From assembly GCA_029255685.2 (NCBI GenBank), contig CM055315.2:47473705-47537704 (forward strand): a stretch of 64,000 bases of DNA, in the 5' to 3' direction. Positions 23,822-35,045 of the stretch are shown here, piece by piece. The translations under genes were made by a program, and so were the position numbers. Each line of letters starts with the position of its first letter. Positions within the stretch are counted from its first letter, which is position 1. The stretch is from Silene conica. Taxonomy: Eukaryota > Streptophyta > Magnoliopsida > Caryophyllales > Caryophyllaceae. Under the pieces are notes generated by a model that had not been told where the DNA came from, made no database searches, and saw nothing but the letters and a program-made list of their open reading frames with translations.

Positions 23822-24531
23822 GAATTAGTCGTATTTGGTGCCTCGTTTTGTTTCGTTTTGCAGGTCAGGGGAGTTGGCTTTGGGCTCTGTTGATGGCTGG
23901 TGGTATTCTTAGCCCAATGCCTTTCCTTAACAAACAATTAAGCCTTGTTACCTTTTATGTTTTTGGCCCATTTTCCTTTACCCTAATTCGGCCCACTAAG
24001 GCTTTGTATTAAGACTACTTTCCTTACCTATGTTTTTCTACTTTCAGCCCACTAAGGCTTTATGCTTACTATTTTAGCCCATGTGGCGTATGCTCATGAC
24101 ATTCGGCCCATTAAGGCTTTAATTTTAATATTCGGCCCATATGGCATTGTCGTATTTGGTTGTGTGTCATATTTCCGTTCGTATTTCGTGTTTGCATGAT
24201 TTTAATTACGTTTGTGTATTTGATTTTGAATTGCATGCTTAGGTTTGTTTCGTATTATATCATTCTAGTCGTTTTATGTCCTTGTTTCCGTCTTTTCAAT
24301 GATGTCAAGAGGGGGAAAGGAATGCGACCTAGATTACGAAGTTGCCTAAGATTGCTCCTTGTCGTAACGTTTTGTCTCTCAAAGTTCTTTTTAGTAATTG
24401 ATTTAGTCTAAAAAATAGAAACCCTAGTTGATCTATATTATAAAAGACCAATATTATGTTGAGGGAACGTTACTACGTTACACTTAGACACGATTCTAGG
24501 TAAGACTTGCCATCATTAAAAAGGGGGAATT
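23822..24531 (+). other. 3' untranslated region with repeated GGCCCA/AGCCCA motifs, ending in the PPT
   Basis: No credible ORF. Between 23900 and 24140 there are at least seven AGCCCA/GGCCCA elements, several within a repeated phrase TTCGGCCCATTAAGGCTTT. On the opposite strand these read TGGGCC/TGGGCT, like plant site II (TCP-type) promoter elements. The final AAAAAGGGGGAATT (24517-24531) is the polypurine tract next to the 3' LTR. Confidence 0.8.
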
Positions 24532-26058
24532 TGTTGAGTAATATATTCTATATAAGTAATATATTGTTTTATGTTTTAATAATGACAAGTCTAAACAATT
24601 TTGTTTTATATGCATATGCGTGTAATCGTGCGTTTAAGTGTACAGTTAATTATAGAGCAACGATCGTAGTTTAATAAAGTATAAATCAATCGAAGAATTG
24701 AAGAACGATCAAGCTCATATCAAGTGTCAAGTCTTTTGAAGATTTACAAGACAAAAGCTTCATTATGATATCAAGAGTTCTTAAGTTATAAATTATTCCT
24801 ATAACTATTGAAGAAATGAGATTTACGTAATATAAGTCAAAGCGTGAAGATTTATGCGTGCTATTAATATATTATCATATATTAATTTAGTAATCTTATG
24901 AACGGTTTTAAAATAAAGATATTCTTTTGTTAACAAGAATTAAAATACTTATCTTATGAGGTAAATATTTATTCTAAAATACTAAGGATTTTATTTTAAC
25001 CGTTATTGTCAAAATTCAAGTTCCTAGGTAAACGTACTTCGAGAAATATGTCTCGAAGAGCGTGTCCTATGAGACGTGCGTTGGGACGTGCGTGGGGAAG
25101 TGTGTCAAGGAAGTATTCCTTACGTTTCCTACACAACTACTAACATGTTTCATATTATCTTTATGGTTAATTAAATAAATAAAGATATTTATTTAATATA
25201 CTTAAAGATTAACTAGGATTTGAATAAGAATATAATTTATTATATTATTGACAAGAATTAAGGATTTGATTCAAAATAGGATTCTATATTTTATGGTATA
25301 AGGATGTTTCCTAAATCAAATAAGATTATGGAAATATTATCTTATATCTTAAATTAATATTATTCTATTAGAGTCCTTTCCTAATTCATATAAGATTAAG
25401 TTTTAAATATTATCTAGAATTAGTATTCTAGATAAAGTAATATTCCTAAACTATCTAGGGTTCAACCTAGATCTAAATTAGTATATATATGCTCTCAACT
25501 CACACGCCTAAATAACTTACGATAATCAAGCCTCACGCAAATCGAGAAAGAAATTAAACGGACGTAGTCTCTCACGCGTCTCGATATTCGTGCAATCATT
25601 GTCAAATCTCGTATACAAGACTACAAGCATTGAAGAATATTTTCATATATTCAAAAATCATCAATACAAGAAGTTGTTAAAAGTTTATCTTACTTACTTA
25701 AGATAAATTCGAGTATTTAACGGTACTCATTGTAAGCAAGTATTTCACGGTACTTGTCGTAGCTAGATATTTTACGGTATCTAGATTGAGTTACAACTAA
25801 TAGCAAAGTTGTACGAGTGGGTTGATAAAATTGTAATCTGGAGAAGGTACTAATTTTATTAATCGAGAATAGTGGACGTAGGTTTCGATTTGTGAAACTG
25901 AACCACTTCAAAAGATCGTGTCTCCTTTACTTTATTGTTCTTACTTGTTACTTGCTATTACCACGCGTCATCAACATACATCGAAGAAGAATCGAAAAAG
26001 TTGGCATACTCAATTCAACCCCCCCTTCTTGAGTATATCTAGGTCGATAGACTCTTCA
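24532..26058 (+). repeat. SIRE-like copia 3' LTR
   Basis: 1,527 bp, matching 14289-15817 with a small number of substitutions and a shorter C tract (CCCCCC near 26020). It is followed by the target duplication CTAAG and then by the 21-bp repeat locus. Confidence 0.96.
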
Positions 26059-26074
26059 CTAAGAACTTGTTTTT

Positions 26075-27300
26075 GTGAATCTCATCTCATATTTTAAGTT
26101 TCTTTTTCTTATTCTGTGGAACTAGAAGCTTATGTTGTGAAACTAAGCCCTTAATCTGTGAATCTAAGAGTTTGGGTTCCACAATGTAAGCTTCTTGTTT
26201 CACAGTTTTAAGGTTCTTTTCTTTATTCTGTGAATGTCAGCCCTTCTTCTGTGAAACTAGAAGCTTATTCTGTGAATCTCAGCCCTTATTCTGTGAATAT
26301 AAGAGTTTGGGTTTCACAATGTAGGCTTCTTGTTTCACAGTTTAAATTTATTTTCCTTATTCTGTGAAACTAGAAGCTTATTTTGTGAAACTAAGCCCTT
26401 TTTCTGTGAAACTTCGAGTTTGGGTTTCACCATGTAGCCTTCTTGTTTCACAGTTTTAAGTTTCTTTTCCTTATTCTGTGAATGTCAGCCTTTCTTATGT
26501 GAAACTAGAAGCTTATTTTGTGAAACCAAGCCCTTGTTCTGTCAAACGAAGAGTTTGGGTTTCACAATGTAGGCTTCTTGTTTCACAGTTTTAAGTTTCT
26601 TTTCCTTATAAGAAAACTTATTCTGTGAATATCAGGTCGTCTTCTGTGAATCTAGAAGCTTATGTTGTGAAACTAAGCCCTTAATTTGTGAATTTAAGAG
26701 TTTAGGTTTCACAATCTAAGCTTCTTGTTTCACAGTTTTAAGTTTCTTTTCCTTATTCTGTGAGTCAGCCTTTCTTCTGTGAAACTAAAACCTTATTCTG
26801 TGAATCTCAGTCCTTATTCTGTGAATCTAAGAGTTTGGGTTTCACAATGTAGGCTTCTTGTTTCACAGTTTAAGTTTATTTTCCTTCTTCTGTGAAACTA
26901 GAAATTATTTTGTGAAACTAAGCCCTTTTTCTGTGAAGTTTCGAGTTTGGGTTTCACAATGTAGCCTTCTTTGTAATTTCTCTCTTTTATATATAATACT
27001 TACCCTTTACCAAAAAAAAATGTAGCCTTCTTGTTTCACAGTTTTAAGTTTCTTTTCCTTATTTTGTGAATGTCAGTCTTTCTTATGTGAAACTAGAAGC
27101 TTATTTTGTGAAACTAAGCCCTTATTCTGTGAAACTAAGAGTTTGGGTTTCACAATATAGGCTTCTTGTTTCACAGTTTCACAGTTTTAAGTTTCTTTTC
27201 CTTATTCTGTGAATGTCAGTCTTTCTTCTGTGAAACTAGAAGCTTAATTTGTTAAACTAAGACCTTCTGTGAAACTTATTTTCTTAATTCGTGAATTCTA
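26075..27300 (+). repeat. TGTGAAAC/GTTTCACA array 3, large field before the Ulp1 gene
   Basis: About 1.2 kb of the 21-bp-period family, in about eight blocks of 110-150 bp. A block typically reads TTCTGTGAAACTAGAAGC, TTTTGTGAAACTAAGCCC, a GAGTTTGG link, then inverted GTTTCACAATGTAGGC and GTTTCACAGTTTTAAG. An unrelated TCTCTTTTATATATAATAC piece with an A9 run interrupts it near 26975-27025. The transcript could fold back on itself because direct and inverted units are complementary. Confidence 0.92.
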
Positions 27301-29021
27301 CCATTTATGCATAACAGGAAGCAAGCTAATATGAAGAGATTGGAACATCCATCTTCTACTAGTGAAATAGTTGAACCTGCTGCAAAAAAGAAAAGAAACT
27401 ATAAAGAGCGATTGCCGTCATTGAAAACCCGGATGTCTCCTGCTGGGCTTTACAACTTTATTCATAATGAGGATAGTCCTCCATCAAAAGAGCAGATTCA
27501 GGCTATTAAAGAAATGGGGTTTGAGGGTCTTTTACTTCTTAAAACGGATGTTGTTCCGGGAAACTTAGCATATTGGCTAGTTTTAAATTATGACCCAATA
27601 AAAGGATGTTTGTTGGGTGGGATGCTTCAAATTTTAGAGGAGGATATACATCTTTGTCTGGGATTACCAATGCGTCCTAATGTTGTTGTTGAAGCGACAA
27701 ATGGAGATAAGTGCCTCTTTTATTTATCTGCTTTGGAGAAGTTCACTAAACAATATGACGTTGGTTCCATTGACGTCAAACATGTTCTACAAAAGTTCAC
27801 TACACAAAGAGATGGAGGAGATGATTTCAAACGCAACTTCATCGTTTATATTTTCTCTGCTCTCTTAGGCGGTGTTGTACGGAACAAGGTGAGTTTGAAA
27901 GTGCTGAAAAGTTTGGTGAAGACTGAGTTGATCTCCAGTTTCAACTGGTGCAACTTTATCAAAAGAAATTGGCTGACCAAGTTCAGTGTTGGCAAAAGGA
28001 AGAGTTTGTGAGTAAACAGTTGAAAGAGAATTGGTTTGGTGGACCGATTATTTTGTTGGTCTTCATTTATCTAGACTGTTGTGTCTTCAAATCCCGCATT
28101 GTTAGTCGTCAATTTCCTACGTTATCGACTTGGACAAAAGATGTTATATCCAAGAGAATTAAGGAGGAATTAAATGACACAACTTCCAAGGAGAGAACTT
28201 TCGGCAGAGGTTCTGTTGAGCCTCCAATGGTCACCCGTGAGCAGCATGAACCTTTGCTTGCTATTGAGTTTGCAACAGCTAAGCAAGTACAAAAATCAAA
28301 ACCATTTGTTCAGCAAATTGTTGTTCGGCAACCTGAACAAGAAGAATCTGAACGATCTGAACAATCTCGCAAATCTGAACAATCAAAACATGAAGAAGAA
28401 ACTGCTATGCCTGGCATTTCTGAAGATATCAGTTCTGTGGAGTTTGTTAATAAGCTTGCGAATTCAGCAAAAATCATGGCTCATGCTTTCATAAACTACA
28501 AAAGTCTTGTCAGTCAAGCTTCCATCAAATTAACTTCGTCAGCAACAGTTTCTAAACTAGTTGTAGCTGTTGATGGTATTACAGATGGATTTAGGTTGTC
28601 TCAACAAGATAATAATGAGCAGAGTAAGGAGAATGTGGAGAATGCAAATAATGAGCAGAATGAGGATAGTGGGGAGATTGATGATAATTTGGAGAATGAT
28701 GATAATTAGAAGTATAACGAGAAGGCGATTGTGGATGGTATTGTTGAGAATATTCATGAGGATGTGGATAAATTTTATGGGTGGTCTGAAACTGAATTGT
28801 TGGCGGCATTGGACATAATGGGTGACTCCTTTCAACCAATACAACCACATTGTTCACCACCAAAATCAGAAATCCCAACCTTTAGGCTCTTTCCAGTTGA
28901 TGACCACTTTTTATCTCAACCCGAACGTGAACCTGAACCTGAACCTGAACCTAAACCTGAACCTGATCAAGTTGAAACCGAACCTGAACATTCAACATGT
29001 TGTGATCAACCTGAACCCGAT

Positions 29022-29300
29022 CGTTCAACATCCTGTGTTCAACCTGATCAGCCTGAACCTTCAACATCATATGTTCAAGCTCATCAACCTGAACTCGATC
29101 GAGTTGAACTTGAACCCGAACGTTCAACATCCTGTGTTCAACCTGATCCGCTTGAACCTTCAACATCATATGTTCATGCTCATCAACTTGAATCAGATCG
29201 ATTTGAACCTAAACCCGAACGTTCAACATCTTGTGTTCAACTTGATCGACCTGAACCTTCAACATCATATGTTCAAGCTGATCAACCTGGACCTTCTATG
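29022..29300 (+). repeat. 99-bp coding minisatellite (33 residues, three copies)
   Basis: Copies begin at 29022, 29121 and 29220 (third incomplete). Each encodes RSTSCVQPD, PEPSTSYVQAHQ and an ELEPE-like end. It follows an (EP)n run at 28930-28970. It lies in the disordered linker between the N-terminal and protease parts. The period is a multiple of three, so length change keeps the frame. Confidence 0.9.
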
Positions 29301-29639
29301 TCCACACCAGTGGTAGATGATCATCACGAGACCATTATTAATCTAGTGACTCCTAATCGTCCTGTGGTAGGGAGCAGTGATAAAATGGTCATTGACATAA
29401 CATATACTCCACATGTTTACAATCGTCGATCCAAAGGTGAATGTCATTCACCTGTCAATCCAAAGGTGAAGAGGGCCATAGTTCCATCAGAGGTCAATCG
29501 ATCTCCGTATCTCCAAAGAAACATCAATATTCTTAAGGGTTTTACTCAAGCGGAGAAGTATGTATTGGATTTCATCTTTTTGGATTCATGTGAAAGGTAT
29601 TGGCTTATTTTGTGAATTTTCAGATCTTGTATTTTAATA

Positions 29640-30165
29640 TTTCAACCTGTTTTATTAACATGTTTCACAATATAGCCTTCCAGTTTCACTTAATAAGCTT
29701 CTAGTTTCACAGGATAAGCTTCTTGTTTCACAGCCCTTATTCTGTGAAACTAGAAGCTTATTCTGTGATTCTCAGCCCTTATTCTGTGAAACTAGAAGCT
29801 TATTTTGTGAAACTAAGCCCTTATTCTGTGAAATTTAAGAGTTTGGGTTTCATAATGTAAGCTTCTAGTTTCACAGAATAAGCTTCCGGTTTCACAGAAT
29901 AAGTTTCTAGTTTCACAAGTTAAGCTTCTTGTTTCACAAGTTAAGCATCCAGTTTCACAGTTTCACAGTATGTCCTTCCAGTTTCACAGAATAAGCTTCT
30001 AGTTTCACAATGTAAGATTCTAGTTTCAAAGAATAAGCTTCTTGTTTCACAAGTTAAGCATCTAGTTTCACAGTTTCACAGTTTCATAATATGTTCTTCC
30101 TGTTTCACAGAATAAGCATCTAGTTTCACAAAATAAGCTTCTAGTTTCACAGTTTGGTGAAACTT
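29640..30165 (+). repeat. TGTGAAAC/GTTTCACA array 4, with large inverted symmetry, in an intron
   Basis: Units at 29735-29845 mostly read TGTGAAACTAGAAGC and those at 29850-30165 mostly read GTTTCACAGAATAAGCTTC, i.e. the complement. A single RNA across this interval could form a long imperfect hairpin. It lies between the exon ending near 29600 and that starting near 30240 of the Ulp1 pseudogene. Confidence 0.88.
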
Positions 30166-31559
30166 ACTAAAAATTAAAATACTCTTCTTTTTTAATTTTG
30201 ATCGTATATTTATTACCATTTGAGTGTGTGACCTATGCTTTTAATGACTGTTTCCAGTGAGATTCTTTACAAAAGTGGAACCAACAATTCACATTGGAAG
30301 CAATTGAAGAGTTTGGCTGAAGGTGATCATCAAGAATCTTCCGCTGTGATAGATGTTTGGTGTGAGTTGCTAAACAGTGGTGAGAGCTTGAGATCACGAG
30401 ATTCTGCTTGTCGTTTATTTGTGCCACAGTCCACGCACAGTGTTAGTCTTACTACCCCTTTTCTATAATCCCATTTTACATGGTGTGCACTTATAATTAT
30501 TACTCACACATGATTCGATTTTTTTTCCAGTGTCTCGACAATGTTGATGTTGCTGCTCTCCAATTAGTAAGTTTTTTTTTATTTGGTCTTATTATATTCA
30601 AGCTCTAAGGTGAACTTGTCTTTGTTATTCATTGCATTTTTATCTGTTGTCTTCCAGATTTTGACTCCAATCATCTCTCCCGAATGCCCACCGTTTTTGT
30701 GTTGTTTTAAATCTGAGACCGGAACCTTGCAAATGCCAAATCATCCATGATATGAAAGACACATTTGTTGATTATACTTCCTTTTTAAAACCTTTGGTAC
30801 ATCTATTTTACCTATTTTAGGACTCGTTCTTACTCAATGACCTTACTAATTTCTCTTTCTAATTACTCTTTTGTTCATACAGCAAGACAGGCTCATCAAC
30901 CTTCTTCAATCAAAGTTCCCAGCAGTGACAAATATTGCTTCAATGACGATGCCAGAAGTGTTTATCCCAAAATCAAATCTGAAATCCAAACAAATTGATA
31001 ATGGCCTCTATCTGCTGAACATAATGGAGAATATCAAAGGGAGCAAAACCAATTCTGTAATAACCATAAATACTGTAAGATTGCTTTTCAACATCTAATT
31101 TAATTTCTATACAATTGCCGCAACTTTATTTCCTAGTTTTTCTGAAACCCATTTTTTTGCATCAATAGGAATGTCAGCGCAAACGTTTTGCATTGTGGTC
31201 GTGCTATCATATTGTTACATTATCTGTTAACCTATCGAAAGAAACAGTCACAAAAGATGCACTAGAATCGAGTTCCTCTATGACACCCCCTTTTACTAAC
31301 AAGGAATTGATGGCTTGTGTTGGGAGAAGACCAATCGCAACAAAATTGTAATGTCATACTTTTTCTTTGATTTCTTGAATTATTTTTTTTAAATTGTGAG
31401 ATATATTGACTAATTGCAATTTGTTCAATAATTAAGTGAGGTTCTGGTGTCCACTCCATGGATGGAAGTCACTAGAGATGCTTTGCAGACCCTTACATCG
31501 CGTGGCCTTATTATGGATCAGGTAAGTATTATTTTCCCATTCCTGACCATGTTTCTTTT

Positions 31560-31670
31560 TTTACATGGTTCCTTATTTGGTGAATCTCAGACCTTATTCT
31601 GTGAATCTTAGAGGTTGTTTTGTGAAACTGGATCGTGATTTCGTGAAAGTGGATGCTTCATTTTGTGCAC
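31560..31670 (+). repeat. Short TGTGAA array in an intron of the Ulp1 pseudogene
   Basis: Five loose units (GGTGAATCTCAGACC, TTCTGTGAATCTTAGAGG, TTTTGTGAAACTGG, TTCGTGAAAGTGG, TTTTGTGCACG) spaced about 21 bp, all in the same orientation as the gene. Confidence 0.75.
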
Positions 31671-32204
31671 GTTTATTTGTAGATCATTGTTATGGTTGGG
31701 ATTAAGCGCACAGTGGGTAAAACAAATGTGATTTACTTGCCAACGACAGTATATGTGAGGTTCAAATCCTTTAGATATTGATATTCAAGTGTTTTTCATT
31801 CTGAAAGTTGCTCATCCAGAGACTAAAATTGCCTTTTTGTGACATTAAGACTGCTAATCCAGAGACGGCCCCTAAGATTTGGGGTCAATATATAAATCCC
31901 TCATACATTCCAGTTGATGGTAGCCATATTGACATGGTCAGATCCTTCAGTTCTGCTATTCATTTTGTTATTTATTTACTATCATTCATGTGTATTGTTG
32001 ATTGATTATTCCCATACATTTACTATCTCAGGTTTTTATCCCTTTGCATAGTGAGCCATTGCAGCATTGGTGGGCTTGTATTTGCGACATATAGAAGTAA
32101 ACAAATTACATCCTTGACTCATGCATGAATATAAATGTGGATATTGACAACAACCATGCCACAGAGATTATATGATTTTTTTTCTTTTTTGATTCATGCA
32201 TGGA

Positions 32205-32400
32205 TATAAGTTTAAGTTTATTTTCCTTCTTTTGTGAAACTAGAAGCGTATTTTGTCAAACTAAGCCCTTTTTCTGTGAAACTAAGAGTTTGGGTTTCAC
32301 AATGTAGGCTTCTTGTTTCACAGTTTTAAGTTTCTTTTCCTTATTCTGTGAATGTCAGCCTTTCTTATGTAAAACTAGAAGCTTATTTTGTGAAACTTTT
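32205..32400 (+). repeat. TGTGAAAC/GTTTCACA array 5, in an intron
   Basis: One and a half standard blocks (TTTTGTGAAACTAGAAGC, TTCTGTGAAACTAAGAG, GTTTCACAATGTAGGC, GTTTCACAGTTTTAAG) between the His exon and the next exon of the Ulp1 pseudogene. Confidence 0.88.
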
Positions 32401-32516
32401 GTTTTAGTATACCCCAAAATATATTTTGATCTTTTATTGCCCTTTTCTTTTCAGTTGTACAATGTTGCAACTATTCTGGGACAGTCATACAAATATTTGC
32501 AGTACATGCACATGCA

Positions 32517-33290
32517 TGACGTTGTCAATCTCGAAGTCCCTCAACAAAAAACATGGTGCGTAGTTCGACTTGTTTTGTTAAACTTAGTCTGTCGTCATTT
32601 GTTGAATCTCAGACCTTGTTCAGTGAATCTCAGACCTTATTCTGTGAAACTTTGTCACACTCATAAGTGGTTAAATGTTTTTTTGTCTACTTATGATTGT
32701 GGAGTTTTTCTGCTGAAGTGGTTGAGTGCATTAGAATATCAGAGTTTATGGACGGACAATGACTATTTTGAGGTGAGTTCATTACTATATGAAAATAAAG
32801 CCGTGCATTCGACGAATATTAGCATGAATACACTTCATTAATATACGTCACTCTATGCAGAATTTGGTAGATTATCGAAAGTCGATCATGTTGGAACTTC
32901 TTAAATGGAATGAGAATACTACCAGGTCTTACTTTGTGAATCTACACATTAAAGTTTTAAATTCTTAATTCCTTGGCTGAATATATTGTAATATGTATAT
33001 CGTACTTGTTTTGGCTGAAAAAATGAAGCTAAAGCCTGTCAATTGAAAGACTTTTTTGTGAATGAATTGTATTTGATTCTCATGTTGTTGGGGATCATGC
33101 TGTTTGGGATAATTTCCCTTCCCACGTTGGTGAAACTGACGTTGTCAATCTTGAAGTTTCCTCAACAAAAAACAAGGTGTGTAGTTTTGTTAAACTTAGT
33201 CAATCATCATTTGGTGATTCTCAGACCTTATTCAGTGAATCTCAGATCTTATTTTGTGAAACTTGGTCACATTCACAAGTGCTGAAGTGT
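32517..33290 (+). repeat. Direct duplication of an Ulp1 exon-intron segment
   Basis: 32517-32672 (GACGTTGTCAATCTCGAAG ... CTTTGTCACACTCATAAGTG) recurs at 33137-33287 (GACGTTGTCAATCTTGAAG ... CTTGGTCACATTCACAAGTG) with about 85 percent identity by eye. The copy includes the exon end before the Cys exon and the TGTGAA-rich intron, and lies after the last recognisable Ulp1 exon, so it is probably not functional. Confidence 0.8.
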
Positions 33291-33894
33291 ATTCAGTGAA
33301 TCTCAGACCTGAAGATCGGAGTTCTTTACTCTCTGATGGCCGTGACAGCTGAAGATTTTCTCTTCAATGGGCTAGATGGACTCAACACCCTCGGCATATC
33401 AATTGCAAGGCTAGACTTCACACCATATAGGCCAATGGTGCTTAACAAGGCTTTATATTTAGCGAGTCTTAGAAATGTGTTTTGTTTGAACAGATGATCA
33501 ATTTGTTGTGATGTTTTTGTTGCTGTTTGATAATTGAAGTTGTAAATTTTGAAGTTGTAATTAAATGTTTTTTAATTAAGATTCACGTTCCAGTTTTCAA
33601 GATTACAGCGTTTAATTTTAAATTTACATCCAAGTTTCACAAAATTAATTTGCAATTCCATTTAACAAAGTTTTGGAAAAAAAAAACAAATTGACGACAA
33701 CAAGTAAAATTCGGGCGATATTAGTAAAATTCAGGCGACAAAAAGCAAAAGTTTAGGGTATAAGCCCAAAACTTTAAGGCCTGCTGCCATGCCCATGCAT
33801 TCTGCAGCCCTAAACTTGAATGAATGGAACAACTGCTACACATTTCACCCCCATAAACTCCATCTTCTTATTATTCAATTCCATCGTCTTTCAT
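33291..33894 (+). other. Tail of the Ulp1 locus, no clear gene
   Basis: 33300-33490 reads like a decayed coding end (for example codons for AVTAEDFLFNGLDGLNTLGI in one frame), but has no motif I recognise. 33500-33890 is AT-rich with a short TTAGTAAAATTC(A/G)GGCGA duplication near 33703-33740. It separates the two convergent genes. Confidence 0.5.
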
Positions 33895-35045
33895 CAGCTT
33901 TCACAATCTAAGCATCCAGTTTCACCGTATAAGCCTCTAGTTTCACAGTTTAAGGCCTAGGATTCACAATATTAGAAACCTAAACTAAAATCAGCCCTTC
34001 ATCAATAGGTTTCACAGTATAAGCTCCTAGTTTCACAGTTTAAGGCCTAGGATTCACAGTATAAGCCCTTTGATTCACAGTATAATAAACCTAAACTAAA
34101 TCAGAATGTATAAGCCCCTTGTTTCACAGTATAAGCCCCTAGTTTCACAGTATAAGCCCCTAGCTTCACAGTGTAAGGCACCGGTTTCACAGTATAATAA
34201 AGCTAAATCAATTCAGAATGTAAGCTTCCAGTTTCACAATATTAGAAACAAACTAATATCTAAAACAATGAATTTACACTCATAAACCTAAATTAAATCA
34301 GATTGTATAAGCCCCTAGTTTCACAGTATAAAAATCTTAAACTAAATCAGAATGTAAGCTCTACATCATTCTGTATGCTATACATCTTCATCTTCTTCTT
34401 CTTCTTCTTCTTCTTCTTCTTCTGTTGTATCTCCCTGAAAGAAAATGGAACATTAAATTAAATACTTTTGAGACGTACCTTGCATTTCTTAAGTAATAAA
34501 AATTATACTTAAATTAAATCAGAATGTATAAGCCCCTAGTTTCACAATATAAGTCCCTAATTTCACAGTTTAAGGCCTAGGATTCACAATATTAGAAACA
34601 AACTAAAATCAGCTCTTCATCAACAGGTTTCACAGTATAAGCCCATAGTTTCACAGTATAAGCCCATAGTTTCACAGTATAATAAACCTAAATTAAATCA
34701 GAATGCAAGCTTCCAGTTTCACAGTGTAAGGCACTAGTTTCACAGTTTAAGGCCTAGGATTCACAATATTAAAAACAAACTAAAATCATCCCTTTATCAA
34801 CAGGTTTCACAGTATAAGCCCATAGTTTCACAATATAAGGCACTAGTTTCACAGTATACTAGTTTCACAGTATAATAAACCTAAATTAAATCAGAATTCA
34901 AGCTTCCAGTTTCACTGTATAAGCCTCTAGTTTCACAGTTTAAGGCCTAGGATTCACAATATTAGATACAAACTAAAATCAATCCTTCATCAACAGGTTT
35001 CATAGTATAAGCCCAAAGTTTCACAGTATGATAAACCTAAATTAA
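33895..35045 (-). repeat. TGTGAAAC/GTTTCACA array 6, largest field, with (CTT)n
   Basis: About 1.1 kb in which units such as GTTTCACAGTATAAGCCCCTA repeat at exactly 21 bp in runs, on the plus strand almost all in the GTTTCACA direction. That is TGTGAAAC on the sense strand of the transposase gene to its right. Longer phrases (GTTTAAGGCCTAGGATTCAC and AATAAACCTAAATTAAATCAG) recur every 100-150 bp. A (CTT)n microsatellite lies at 34391-34422. Confidence 0.93.

Larger units (their letters stand above)
14289..26058 (+). mobile_element. SIRE-like copia retrotransposon with env-like third ORF
   Basis: 11,770-bp complete element with LTRs 14289-15817 and 24532-26058, TSD CTAAG (14284-14288 and 26059-26063), a PBS and a purine-rich PPT. 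Large size, long LTRs, a gag with a long coiled-coil extension and an extra ORF between pol and the 3' LTR are typical of the SIRE/Maximus lineage of Ty1/copia. All ORFs are damaged, and a SINE sits in pol. LTR copies are about 99 percent identical by eye. It is inserted into the 3' flank of F-box-like gene 2 within the repeat-rich locus. Confidence 0.96.
27307..32930 (+). pseudogene. Ulp1-type cysteine protease (C48) pseudogene, multi-exon
   Basis: Ulp1 proteases remove SUMO; the plant transposon-carried group has unknown substrates. ATG 27307 opens a 230-codon N-terminal domain (LVLNYDPIKGCLLGG, HLCLGLPMRPN, FNWCNF). A frameshift near 27960 leads to FPTLSTWTKDVISKRIKEEL. TAG at 28707 interrupts an otherwise continuous frame that includes a proline-rich 33-residue repeat and SPYLQRNINILKGFTQAEK (to 29600). 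Further exons: 30240-30460 (AVIDVWCELLNSGESLRS), 30880-31060, 31870-31930, 32032-32090 (VFIPLHSEPLQHWWACICD, catalytic His at 32065-32067), 32455-32560, 32685-32770 (TYDCGVFLLKW, catalytic Cys at 32698-32700) and 32861-32925. Splice sites are mostly plausible GT/AG. It is degenerate at the N-terminus, but catalytic motifs are preserved. Confidence 0.82.

Noticed and set aside
28822..29316. Second long ORF overlapping the Ulp1 linker in another frame
   Set aside because: Arises from the 99-bp repeat; the frame with SPYLQR and EP-rich text fits the protease family.
26075..35045. Regular short repeats that might suggest a CRISPR array
   Set aside because: Units are adjacent at 21 bp in both orientations with no unique spacers, no cas genes, and the context is plant nuclear DNA.
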